64,000 nucleotides of DNA from Pleodorina starrii (lineage: Eukaryota; Chlorophyta; Chlorophyceae; Chlamydomonadales; Volvocaceae): the NCBI GenBank assembly GCA_030267565.1, contig BRXU01000017.1, positions 1,520,501-1,584,500 on the forward strand. Direction: 5' to 3'. The notes below the pieces were generated by a model. It was given only the letters and a program-made list of their open reading frames with translations, ran no database searches and was not told where the DNA came from. Both the position numbers and the translations under genes were made by a program. Shown piece by piece: positions 45,662 through 56,639 of this stretch (its first letter is position 1; each line of letters opens with the position of its first letter).

Positions 45662-48600
45662 CTACATGTTTAGCAGCTGGCCCAGCAGTCCCGACTGCTC
45701 CGTGACATCCGGATCCGCCCTCCGCGCCTCTTCATCCATTTCGGAGAACAGCGCCCGGAACTGGATCAGGTGCGCCTTGGCGCTGTCGTACTGCTTCTGG
45801 TTGTACAGCAGGATGGCTGTACGAGCAAAAGAGGGCGGGGTGGGGTCGGGGGTTGGGGGAGGGCGAGGGGAGAACCAAGCGGCGGCGGGCGGTGGGGTTT
45901 CCCGGTAGTGGTGGTGGTGGTGGTGGTGGTGGTGGTGGGGAGGAGAGGAGAGGGGAAGCGGGGCGAAAAAAGATTAATATCCCCATTTTGGGTTTCTGCG
46001 TCCGTCCTTCACACGGAAACCCAGCTCCATTCAAGTTCTTAACCCGCACCGAATCGCGGTCCTTCCAGTCCACCCAGATCCCCTAAACCCACTCAACACA
46101 CGCACCCATTTACACACATACGCCCTCCGTGCCCACGCGCATGCCGTACAACCGTACAACCGTACTGCCGTACCGTAATTGAGATGGAACACGGGCTCCC
46201 CCGGCAGCCCCGCCATCTGGATGGCCTTCTCGTAGGCGGCACACGCGTTCTCCACATCATCCAGTCGCGCCAGGGTGACTGCCAGGTACATGTACGAGTG
46301 CGCAAAGTCGGGCTTGAGGTTGACTGAGGCGGAGAAGTAGTGGAAGGCGGAGGCGTACTGGCCGGTGTGCAGGTGCACCAATCCCAGGTTGTACGAGATG
46401 ATCCACTCAAAGGGGCCCAGGTACAGGGCCTTCTTCAGGCAGGCGATGGCGGCGATGTAGCGCTGAGCGGGGCGGGGCGGGGCGGGGAGGGGCGGGTGTG
46501 TGGGGTGGGGTGGGCGGGGCGGGGTGCGTAGGGTTGGGGGGCAAGGGATCGAGGGATGCGGCAGGGCGGGGAGTGTAATGGGGGGAGAGGGTCGCGATGG
46601 ATGCGATGCGGTGCGCTGTGCTGCGAAGGGCTGCGGGCTGCGCTGCGGGTTTGAAGAAGTGGCACAAGCAAGGCACATCCAAGCACCCTGACCCAGCACC
46701 CAAAGCGCACTCACACACACCCGCCCTCGGCTCAACGGCCCACCCGCCCGCCCATGCACCCACCACCGCAACCAGGCCCCGCACCCCACCTCGCACACCC
46801 TGCCACACACACCCTTCTTATGTACAGAGACGGAAGCGAGGCCGAACCCGCACCCAGGTTTGCACACTGAGGGCCCCACCCCACCCCCGCGTACCTGCTT
46901 TCCGAAGAAGCACATTCCGATGTTGTTCCAGAGCTGCGGGCTGTTGGGGGTCTGCACTGCCGCCACCCGGTACTTGACCAGCGCCACATCCATGTCACTG
47001 TGGTCCTGGGGGTGGGGGGGTGGGGGTGGGGGTGGGGGGGCGTGTACCTTCGCTTCCACGCTTCCATTTGCTCTCGCCCGCTCCTTTCCCTCCATTTGAG
47101 CGCAGGTCAGTAATTCTTTTGTTGGGTCGCGGTGTCTGGCCGTTCGTGCCGTTGCTGTGTTGTCACGCGTGTTTGTTCGTGTGGGTTTTGATCCCGCGAC
47201 GACGCGGTCGCAGCCCTTTCGGTACTGGAAAGGTAACAGGTCTGTATCGTGCGTATTACCGGGTGGGTTCTCGGTCGCCCACGTCCCTCCGCTGCGGTCT
47301 CATCTTCATTCCCCCCCCCTGGAGCTCCAACGCCACCGCCACCCCAAGTCACCAACACCCCGCGGCATCCAACCCCCACCCCCAGCCTCACCCCCCCCAG
47401 CCCCACCCCCCAGCCCCACCTGTATGATGGACCCCGCTGCCAGGATTGTCCGGGGGTTCCTGGGCTCGTGTGTGAGGGAGGTGCTCAGATAGTCGAACGC
47501 CCGGTTGTTGTCGTTGGTCCTGGCAGGAGGAAGGAGGGGAGGGAAGAGGGGAGGGGAGGGAGTGGGAATGGGTGGAATGAAAAGGGGAGTAGGAGCCGCC
47601 GCAGCAAACTAACACAAGGCGAGGGGAGCAGTGAGCACGACTGCCGTAACTTGATGTACGACCACCGGATGCCGTACAGTGGCGAGGACCAGGTTACCGA
47701 GGGGCATGTTGGGCTGCGGTTGACGTTGTCAGAACCCCGGAGGCCGTGTGCACTGCACTCCACTCGGCACAGCACTTCACCCCGCTATCCCCCAATCTTA
47801 ACCCTTAGGCCCGTACCGGTATCCCCACCGCCCTGGTTGCTGCAACCCGCACCGATGCCGCATTGCACTCTCCATAATACGCACCGATGCAGCAGCGGCA
47901 GCCCCACCTGAGGAACAGCAGCCCCAGAGTGGTCAGTATCTCGGGGTTCTCGGGGGAGTGCTCCAACGCCTCCATGTACACATTGATGGCCTGAAGGAAG
48001 GAAGGGGGGGGGCGGGCGGGCGGGGCGGGGCGGGGGGGCGGGGGAGGGGGCAATAAAGACGATACTGCAGCGGCGGGACGCAAGCGACGAAGAACCCGGG
48101 GCAGGGGCAGGGGCAGGCGGGGAGTATGGAGGACCAAGCCGACAGGCTGCCAGGCTGATAGGCAGGCAGAGGGGAAGGGACCAGCCGGCTGTCCGGGAGG
48201 GGGGAGGGGGGCGGGGGGCGAGGGGAGGTGAGAGCAGCCAGCCCAGGTTTCGGGCACGGGTGAGGGCACAGACCGCTCTGCCGTACACCTGCCGTACTCA
48301 CCTGTGCGTAGTCGTCCATCATGCTGTACACCTTGCCCAGTTGCAGGAAGGTGGAATCATGGGGCTGGATGTCGATGGCGATGCGGAACGACTCAATGGC
48401 CCTGTGGGGGGGGGGGGGGCAGGCAGCAGCAGCAGCAGCAGCAGGGGGGAGAGGGGGGAGGGATTAACCACAGGTGGGCGGGACCCACCCGCCAGCCCAT
48501 CCGCATACCGGTACCCACCCGGCCAGCCAGCCAGCCGGCTGGGGTCCTGAAAGGCTCCATTCAGTACTATAGCCCGAGGAACTGGGCGACAGATGATCGG

Positions 48601-50139
48601 GACGGCACCCGGCCTAGCAGCCCGGAAACGCGTGCACTCCCGGCGACCCGTCGTGCCGTACCTGTCGTACTGTTTGAGGTACATGTAGCAGAGCCCCTTG
48701 TTGTGCATGATCTCCCAGTCGGGTGCCCCGAACTTGGCCGCCTCCTCGTACACGTCCACGGCCGCCTTGTGCTTGCCAAGCAGGTACAGCGAGCGGCCCA
48801 CCTGCGGAGGGGGAGAGAGGGCGGGGGGGAGGGCGGGAGGGAGGGCGGGAGGGGTTGACGACAGCGGGCAGTTCGCGAGGCGGAGGCGGGCAAATCAAGG
48901 AGCTAAAAGCGGTCAAGATCCGAGACGTCGGAGTCGAAGAGGTCCAGTGCTGGTGCTGGTGCGGGAGGCGGGGGCGAAGCGTAATTGACGTACGATCCAC
49001 ATGCAGTACGGTACGGCAACCAACGTCCTCCAATTCCGCGCCCATCCCCGCGCGCCCTTTCGCACACCACCCCTTCGCCCCATCTCCCCGCCCCAGCCCA
49101 GCCCCTCCACCTGTTTGAGGTTGGCTACGTTGTGCGGGTTTATGGCGGTGGCCTGTTGGAACAACTGCAGCGACTCCTGGATCTTGCCTGGAGGAGTGGG
49201 TGCGGGACCGGGGGAAGAGGGGCGAAGACGGAGGAGGGCAGGGCAGGGGCGGGGTGGTAAACTTGATACTGCAATGGTGGAAGGGAGGCGGAGGGGGAGG
49301 GCGTCCCCTCAGGGGGCACAAACCCCTCTCCGCTCGGTCTTACTCGCGTTAAATAACAATGCGGGCAGCGGCGGCGGAGGGAGGGAGGAGAGAGGGCGGA
49401 GGAGGGGGAGTTGGCCACGTGTAGGCGGACGCCCCTTTTGGAGGGACAGTGGATGTGGGAGGGAGCCGCTGGGTGGGTGGGTGGGTGGGTGGCTGGGTGG
49501 GTGAGCGCGGGGGTGCAAGGTGCGCCTAAACGAGATCGAGGTAACGTCAATGCCACAGCCCCGGAACGCGGTACACTCGCGCGCACTGTTGAACTCTCTG
49601 CTTCCCCTGGGAGGGTTGTCCACGGACAGGCCGGCTCCAGGGTGGGGGGGTGAGGCCGAGGACCGTGAGGGCGGTGGGGTTCAAGCGGATGTGAATGTGA
49701 ACGGAAGTGGAGGTGCAACCCAAAGGCGCAGAAGCAGAGGCGGAAGCGGAAGGAGGGATTGTATGCGGGTGGCCAGGATTGGGTAACAAGATCTGGGTAT
49801 CGAAGTCCGCCCCTTCATCGTAAAGTGAGGGCAGCGGGTGTTCATTGGCACGCCGTGCCATGCGGCCTCCCCCCTCAGGACCCACCTCTATGCCGCATGA
49901 TGAGGGCTTTGATGTAAATGGCGTATTCACAGAGACCATCCGTCTCCTCTAATATCTTATCGATTTGCTTTAGGCACTCCTCGAACTCCTGGAGGAAGCA
50001 TGCCCGGGAGGTGGTTGTCGCGAAGGTCCGCCGGCACCCAAAGAGCGGGAAAAGCGGTATCCGTGTCACCAACCTGACGAGTGTATAAGAGATGCAACGC
50101 GTAATTGCGCTTGTCGCGCTGCTGTGCAAGCGATGACAT
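45662..50139 (-). CDS. BBS4: BBS4, TPR subunit of the BBSome
   Basis: Ten-exon model: complement(join(45662..45816, 46174..46462, 46895..47005, 47420..47519, 47908..47990, 48302..48401, 48662..48801, 49111..49187, 49886..49988, 50074..50139)), 407 aa, all phases consistent. The protein is an array of tetratricopeptide repeats: [55 protein letters not shown] and [20 protein letters not shown]. The stretch [20 protein letters not shown] matches human BBS4 (LKRAVYLAPFEWKVLYNLGL). Known role: part of the octameric BBSome that removes membrane proteins from cilia via intraflagellar transport. The 5' end is divergent from the wax-synthase-like gene across about 520 bp. Exon 8 (46895-47005) has a stray copy at 39.4 kb. 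The intron after exon 9 contains a (GGT)n tract (about 45909-45940). Confidence 0.95.
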
Positions 50140-50658
50140 GAAGCACCTCGACCTCTAGAGACAACGGCTCCTATGTTATAATAAATTATCCTTTGTGGAA
50201 CAGTAAAACTGAGGAAACAGATGCAATTTTACGTCTTGGTCAACACAATGAATCGTCTGGATATATGTAACGAAGTTGCGAAGGTAGGTCGACTGCTTCT
50301 ATTCGTTATAGTGACTAGAAATATGAATCTCGAGTTATTATGGCCGAATGTGTTTGTTTTGGACGCTTTCGGCCAACTCGCTCGGCCAACTGACGTCACG
50401 GCAGAAAGGAGACACCATTTCTGCAGCCGTGCAGCGGTCAGAAGGTGTAATTTCAGGCTGCCCGTTCATGCTTTGTTTCAGCGCTAAGATTATGCTTCAA
50501 ACGCACGCAAGCCTGTCCCAAATACGCAAACGCGCCCCGAACACACACAATCGCAAGGCACACAACCGGCACACAGAATCGCACACAAGCGCGCTCCGAG
50601 CGACGAAACATACAAAATACTCACAACCATTCCAACTCTCTCCCTTCGGTCGGCGCAA
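50140..50658. other. Divergent promoter, BBS4 and wax-synthase-like gene
   Basis: 519 bp between the two start codons. It contains a short ORF at 50221 ending at a donor-like GCGAAG/GTAGGT, and an acceptor-like TTTGTTTCAG at 50481. These could bound an intron in the 5' UTR of the plus-strand gene; the reading frame after the acceptor stops at once, so I do not count it as coding. Confidence 0.45.
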
Positions 50659-53600
50659 ATGTCGCCCAACGCAATACGGGAAGCCGACCCTCGGGTCGGC
50701 ACATCTGCCGATGCTGTCATTCAACCCCTTGCCGCGCCGCCGCCCTCCGCCACGGCCTTCATGCTGCTGCCCAGCCTGGATTGGCGCTGGCGTCTGCAGC
50801 TCTGCGTTCTCCTCCTCTGGCTCTGTACCATCTGGACGCACCAAGTGGTGCTGCCACGCCGGCCCGGCTGGCACCGCCTGCTCGCCGCGATGCCGGCGGT
50901 CGTCGCCCTCATCACCGCGCCCTTCCTCTTCCATCCCTACACCGACCCCATCCTGTCCATGTCCATAACCTTCATGAGCGTACGCATGCCCCTCACCAAG
51001 CTCTTGGCGGCGTGCTACGGCCGAGGACCACTGACTGCGCTGCCGCTGTCCTCGCGTGCGGCGGCAGCAACGCCAGGGCCCGCCTGGGTGCCCCGGAGGC
51101 TGCGGCGGTTCTGGCCGTCGCTGCGCCGCGGCGGCACGGCGGGCGCGTGCGGAACCGACAGCGGCGACGGCCGCGGCGCTGACAGTGGCCCCGGGGCTAC
51201 GTGTGGCGGTGTGCCGGATCTGGCGCTGGTCACGTTCTTCATGCTGTGCCCTGTCGTACCACGTGGCTGTCGTACCGACGGCTGCGGCGGTAGCGGCGCC
51301 GGTGGCGGGAAGTGCGTAGCGGAGGCGGCAGGTGCGGGGGGGCAGGAAGGCTGGGTGAAGGGTCTTGACCAGGGGGAGTTCCTTCGCGGGGCGTTACACC
51401 TCGGGGCGCCTCACCGAGCAGCGCAGCACAGCACAGCACGCGCCGTGGCAGGGGCATGGGGCCTTGGGACGTTCGTGCGGCAGGGAGGGAAGGAGCGAGT
51501 GGGTGGCGTGCACAGGAGTGCGGGTTTGCAGCCCTTGTTTCTCGCGGCCCTTGTTACGCGGCCTGCACCCAACTCGACGGCGCCGGCAGTGCCAGTGTAG
51601 TGCCGGAGCAGGAGGGAGGGAGGGCGGGAAATGACGTCCGGCCCTTCCCTGCCGTACCGCTCCCCGACGTGAGCCCCCCTTCCTCCCGCTGCCCCCGCGG
51701 GGATGTTTCCAGCCTGGGGAGACACAGAACTGCTGCTGCTGCTGCTGCGCACCTCTCGCAGAGGGTGCTAACGGCGGCGGTACCTCTCCAGTGGTCCCAG
51801 GCGGCGACACGCGCCCGCACCGGCCGCACAGCGCCGCCTACCGGGCTCGAGGGGGCGACCGGCTGCTGCTGCTTCGGGAGCTGGCAGGCAAGTGGCTGGC
51901 CTTCGCCGCCGCCTGCGCGCTTGCCGTACGGTACGCCAGTACGGTACCGCTGGCGCTGCACGCGGCGCTGGCGTACGGCATGTTGGCTGTGATGGGTGGG
52001 CTGATGGACCTGATGGCGCTGTACTGCACTGCGGTGTGGGGTGTGGATCTGGTGCCGCCCTTCCACAACCCCTTCCAGGCCACATCGCTGTCAGGTGGGC
52101 TGGGGCTGGGGCTGGGGGTGGGGCCAGGTCAAGTGGGGTCGGTCGCCCGAGCGAGACAGAACTGGCAAATACCCTCCGCCCCCGTCCCCAAGATTAAGAA
52201 GACCGGTGCGAGTGCAATGCGAGAAGAGGTCTCCGGCCTTTGCCCCCTGCCGTACCCTGCTGCTGTACGGCAGACTTCTGGTCGCGCCGCTGGAACGTCA
52301 CCCAGAGCCGCGTGCTCAAGGGCCTCCTGTACGACCCAATCGTGGAGGGACGACTGGTGCCTCGAGATGACGACGGCGACGACGCCGCCGCCAGCGGAGA
52401 CCGCGGCGCTTGTGACGGCGACGCTGGCGGCGGCGGAGGCGCAGTCAATGGCCGGCGCGCCGGCGACGCTGGCGGCGGCGGCGGTGGCGAGATCCCTCAT
52501 CAGTCAACGGCCCGGATGGAGACACGTCCACATACGCAGCTCCGCCGGCGGCGTCCGTTGTCGTCGTCGTCATCATCCTCCGCAGCAAAACAGGCCGGCG
52601 GCAGCGGCGGCAGCGAGGCTGTCAGCACCGGTGGTAGCATCAGTGGTAGCAGCTGCAGCGGTGGTGGCGGCAAGGGTGGCGGCAAGGGTGTTGGCAACGG
52701 TGTCAGCGGCGGCAGCGGCAGCGGCCCTGACAGCGATGGCTCTGGTGTTGCTGGCCGCCGTCCGGGGCGGTGGCGGTGGCAGCGAGGGGGGCTGGGCGGC
52801 ATCCGGGAGCACACGTGCGGCTTGGACCGAGGCGGGGGCAGGGGCGGTGCCGAGCTGGCGCCCTTGGGACCCGCCTCCGAAACCAGCGACCCCGACAGCC
52901 CCCAAGTGCCCGCCACGCCCGTCAATGGCGCCGCGGCGGCGTTCCCCGGCGACTCCGGACCGAAGCTGCAAGCCGCCGCCGCTGCAGCTGCTGCGCCTGC
53001 GGCGCTGGCCGCCGCCTCGGCCGCTGTGGTGGCTTGCTGCGGCTGGCTGGCTGTGCGGTGGGCGGCCTCCCTGCGCGATCTGAGGCACCGGCGGGCGGTG
53101 GCGCTGGTGGTGGTGTTCGCCTTCAGCGGCCTGGAGCACGAGGTGGGGCGGAGGGGGCGGAGGGGGCGGAGAGGGAAGGAACACCAGACGGGGCCAGGTC
53201 AAGGTGGGAAGGGGCGGTGAGCAGGTGCCGTGGGGGCGCATCGCCTGGAGTGACCTGCTTGCAGCAAGGTTCTGTTCCGTACACATACACACACACTCGT
53301 ACATATGCGTGCGTTGGCCCCACCAACCGCTCTCATCCCAATTGAGTTAGCCCAATCCCGGACGACAAGAAGCACCGCGCTCCGGAACCTCCCAACCCCC
53401 ATCCCACACTCCCAACCCCCATTCCCATCCCGACCCTATTTCCCCCCCCCCCCGGTTGTTCTTCCTGCACCCCGCACCCATCCCCGCCCCCATCCTCCCC
53501 CTCGCATGGGCCGCAGATCTTCCACTGGTACGTGCAGCGCTTCCTCAGCGGCCGCTGGTTCGTATTCTTCACGGTCCACGGCTTCCTGCTGCTGGCGGAG

Positions 53601-53951
53601 GCGGAGCTGCGCCGTACAGCACACGCCGCCGCCGCCTCCGCGGCCATCGCCACGAGGGCCGCCGCCACCGCCACGACAGCCGCCTCGGAGTGCAGCCCGA
53701 ACGATGGCAGCGGCCGCAGCGGTCCCCGCCCCAACAGCAGCGATGTGGTTGTCGTGGCCTGGTGCCGCGGGGCGGCTGCACGACTGGCGGCCGCCACGGT
53801 GCGGCTGCCGGTGTGGTGCTGGCGGTTGGCGACGTTGGCGGTGCTGGAGTTGACTGCCAGCTGGTGGTTCTTCGGGGTGCTGCTGGAGCCGGGTATTGTG
53901 GGGCGGACGGTGGCGGCGCTGCGGGGGAGGGCGCCGGAGCTGCCGTCGTGA
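50659..53951 (+). CDS. Wax-synthase-like MBOAT acyltransferase
   Basis: Model join(50659..51262, 51801..52094, 52274..53142, 53517..53951), about 733 aa. The last two junctions are firm. The first donor and its acceptor are chosen among several in-phase options. Hydrophobic helices are plentiful (WRLQLCVLLLWLCTIW, LLAAMPAVVALITAPFLF, LALVTFFMLCPVV). FHNPFQATSLSDFWSRRWN is the hallmark of the wax-synthase branch of membrane-bound O-acyltransferases. FAFSGLEHEIFHWYVQRF carries the presumed catalytic His (about residue 588). Known reaction of the family: transfer of a fatty acyl group from acyl-CoA to an alcohol at the ER; the substrate here cannot be told. A Gly/Ser/Ala/Asp-rich insertion of over 200 aa (DNA about 52362-53000) splits the conserved regions. 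TGTAA lies at 54357. Confidence 0.85.
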
Positions 53952-54356
53952 AGTGGAGTTCGGTTCACGGAGCGCTGCGCGAGCGAACGCCTCAGCGGCT
54001 CGCGACGCTGCGCTGCGGGGAAGGCGGCAATCGGGAGCCGGTGCAGGGCTGGCATCCCGCTGACTTGCTTAGTCATTTTTGGTTAAGAGGCATCTAGAGC
54101 TGCGCACCAGAGCTGATGGGGCTCCATGGCTTCCGAGGGCGGTAGGGACCGGACACCGGATGCAGCAATAGCAGCGGTGGGCGTACCGCGCGGGTACCTG
54201 AAGGCGAACACGAGCATACGATAGTCGTTGCATCCCAGGGAGGGTCTGGGGTTTCCTCGCGGGTGGGCGGGCGGTCGCATAGAATCGCGCAGCTGTGGGG
54301 AGGGACATTGGGTGCGGAAGAGCCTGGAGCAGGTGGGTTTCAGTCCATGGGTGGAA

Positions 54357-54361
54357 TGTAA
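54357..54361 (+). terminator. TGTAA polyadenylation signal (wax-synthase-like gene)
   Basis: Located 406 bp after the stop. The 3' UTR converges on that of LHCBM copy 3. Confidence 0.5.
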
Positions 54362-54664
54362 CGGATCAGGGAATCCGTTGGCTCGTCCCAATAGGGGCGA
54401 GAGCCTTAGCGGTCGGTAGTCAACGGTGACAACGATGCAAAGTTGAATATGCGTATACCGTTTGCACAGGTGACGCAGGTTGGCAATTGTGGTGTTTTTG
54501 CTGATAGTGTTAAGCAAGAAACAACGAATGAGTGGAGGATAAAGGCATTACAATACATGAGGAAGGAGTCCTCAGTATCCCTGCTTGAGGTCTGTCCTGA
54601 CGGAGTCTACGCTGGGTTGCATGCCTGGAATGGCGTTTCACTGACGCTTCTATCCCCGCACGGG

Positions 54665-55394
54665 ATCCAGCTTATGCAGGCGTAATGCGAGTGTGAATGA
54701 CGCGGATGGGCTCATACAAAATGAACGGATGCTTGTTACATCCGATCTGCACGGCCCGAACGCCTAGGCCAACATTTGTCGGCTGTTGGCGAGGACTTTG
54801 TCTTCTCTTTGCACACAAAAACCCGACAAACAAAACGTACCAAGGCGTACCAACCAATAATGTCGGCTATTGGAAAGCGCCGCTGTACAGCTGCCGGTGG
54901 TGGCAGCAAAAATTAGGGTGCGACCTCACACACCAGCTCCGCTCATTCAGCTCAGCTCAGCTCAACCGAAACAGCTCAGCCGCAAAGGGGCTCACACAAA
55001 CGCTGTAGACCGCTCATGCGCTCTCCTCTCCGACACACAGCTAGTTGTTAAGCCAGTAAGCGACTCCCTGCACCGAGCAGGACGCCGTTTAAGCCGAGGG
55101 GGTGAACTTGGTGGCGTAGGCGAAGGCGTTGACGGCCGAGGGGTTGGCCAGGTGGTCGTTCAGGTTCTCAATGGGGCCCTTGCCGGTCACGATGGCCTGC
55201 ACGAAGAAGCCGAACATCGAGAACATGGCCAGGCGGCCGTTCTTGATCTCCTTGACCTTCAGCTCGGCGAAGGTGTCCGGGTCGTCAGCCAGGCCCAGGG
55301 GGTCGAAGGCGCCACCGGGGTGCAGCGGGTCCAGGCCCTCGCCCAGCGGGCCACCGTTGGCGCGGTAGGCCTCAGCCAGGCCCATCACAACAAC
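54665..55394 (-). repeat. Inverted duplicate arm, exon 4 and 3' UTR of LHCBM copy 3
   Basis: Partner of 30286-31080 in opposite orientation. The shared part includes the GAGCTGAGCTGAGCTGAAT run and the whole proximal 3' UTR, so the identity reaches well beyond coding sequence. Confidence 0.85.
54736..54740 (-). terminator. TGTAA polyadenylation signal (LHCBM copy 3)
   Basis: TTACA on the plus strand, about 350 bp past the stop of LHCBM copy 3, in the same context as the signal of copy 2. Confidence 0.7.
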
Positions 55395-56495
55395 CTGAGG
55401 GGAGCAAGGGAGACGGCGGCCGAATGTGAAAAATTTACGTCTGAGCGCATAAATCAAGCAAGGATCGCAGGTCGCGCAAGCGATAAACAACTTGGTCGAC
55501 TGGAAATGTGCGCCACAACGGCGGCTTTGTTGCTCGTTGCAGGGACCAAACAGCCCCCAAAGTTCCCCAGCAACACATCGGGCTGTGCATCCCCTCACCT
55601 GGAAGGCCAGGGTGGCAATGATGGACTGGGCGTGCACCAGGTTCTCGTTGCCCAGGTAGTTCAGGCCGCCCTCAGCGAAGATCTGAGCGCCAGCCTTGAA
55701 CCACACGGCCTCGCCGAACTGCACACCGGCGTACTTGGACAGCAGCTCGGGGGTGATGCAGCCCAGAGCGCCGAGCATGGCCCAGCGGGCGTGGATCAGC
55801 TCCAGCTCGCGGTAGCGCTTGAAGGTCTCCGGGTCAGCGGACAGACCGGCGGTGTCCCAGCCGTAGTCGCCGGGGAACTCGCCGGTCAGGTAAGACGGCA
55901 CATCGCCCTCCGAGAACGGTCCTGCAAGCGAACACAAAAAATACACGAAATAAGTCACAGATTAGACGAAAATTACAATGTGCACTCATTTAGCTACGCA
56001 CGCAAGTAACTTCCGACAGTATCTTTACCAACACAGCGTTCCAGGCAATCAATATTCACATGTTCTAATTGTCGCGAACTTCAAAACCAATACGAGCAAG
56101 CTGGAAGGCTATCGCCTCAGAATGGCATCCCTGCCCAGCGACATCATTGAACCCGTCGTTCACTGCATCACTTACCCAGGAACTTGGGCCGGTCCGGGCC
56201 GTACCACTCGATGGCAGCGCGGGGCACCACACGGGCAGCCTGAACGGTCGGGCATCAACAAGGAAGATTTCATTGTCAGTCCATGTCCAAAGCGAAACTC
56301 CGAGATTCGCCATATCATCAGCTTCAAGGCCTAGCGCTGCAATGTGTTTCTATCATAGATATTAAATATATGTAGAAGCTCAAGGCAAAAGATCCTAGAT
56401 CGCGAACAGGAATCTAGTCGACCAGTGAGGCTCACCCGGCTGGCAACGGTGGGGCGCACAGAGCTGCGCACAGCGGACTTGGCAATAGCGGCCAT
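55089..56495 (-). CDS. Chlorophyll a/b-binding LHCII protein, LHCBM2/7 type, copy 3
   Basis: Model complement(join(55089..55394, 55599..55921, 56176..56239, 56436..56495)), 250 aa, with the same exon sizes and phases as the other copies. The motifs [20 protein letters not shown] and [16 protein letters not shown] are intact. It shares GDVPSY with copy 2 and VVPRAAIEW with copy 1. The codon spanning intron 2 is GGA rather than GGC, a silent difference. Intron 3 retains blocks seen in copy 1 (TTTTTCACATTCGGCCGCCG) and in copy 2 (AACGAGCAACAAAGCCGCCG), making it a mosaic of both. It is expected to be a PSII antenna protein functionally redundant with copy 2. Confidence 0.95.
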
Positions 56496-56580
56496 TTTTC
56501 TCTTTCAACAGGAGGACACAGAAGACTTGCGACTGTGTAAGGAAGCTTGCTTCGCGCTTGGCTTTTGACCCCGGTGCAAG

Positions 56581-56613
56581 GCACAGGGCCCCAAATCGTA
56601 CGGACCCTGATCG
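56581..56613 (-). promoter_or_regulatory. Conserved LHCBM upstream element, copy 3
   Basis: On the minus strand: GCGATCA, 10 bp including CCGTAC, then GATTTGGGGCCCTGTG, ending 85 bp before the ATG at 56495. CCGTACGATT is shared with copy 1. Confidence 0.6.
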
Positions 56614-56639
56614 CGAGATTGTACAGCATTTGTCTTGTC

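Noticed and set aside
54870..56009. 379-codon plus-strand ORF across LHCBM copy 3
   Set aside because: Antisense shadow of the highly GC3-biased LHCBM exons; the same shadow appears opposite copies 1 and 2.
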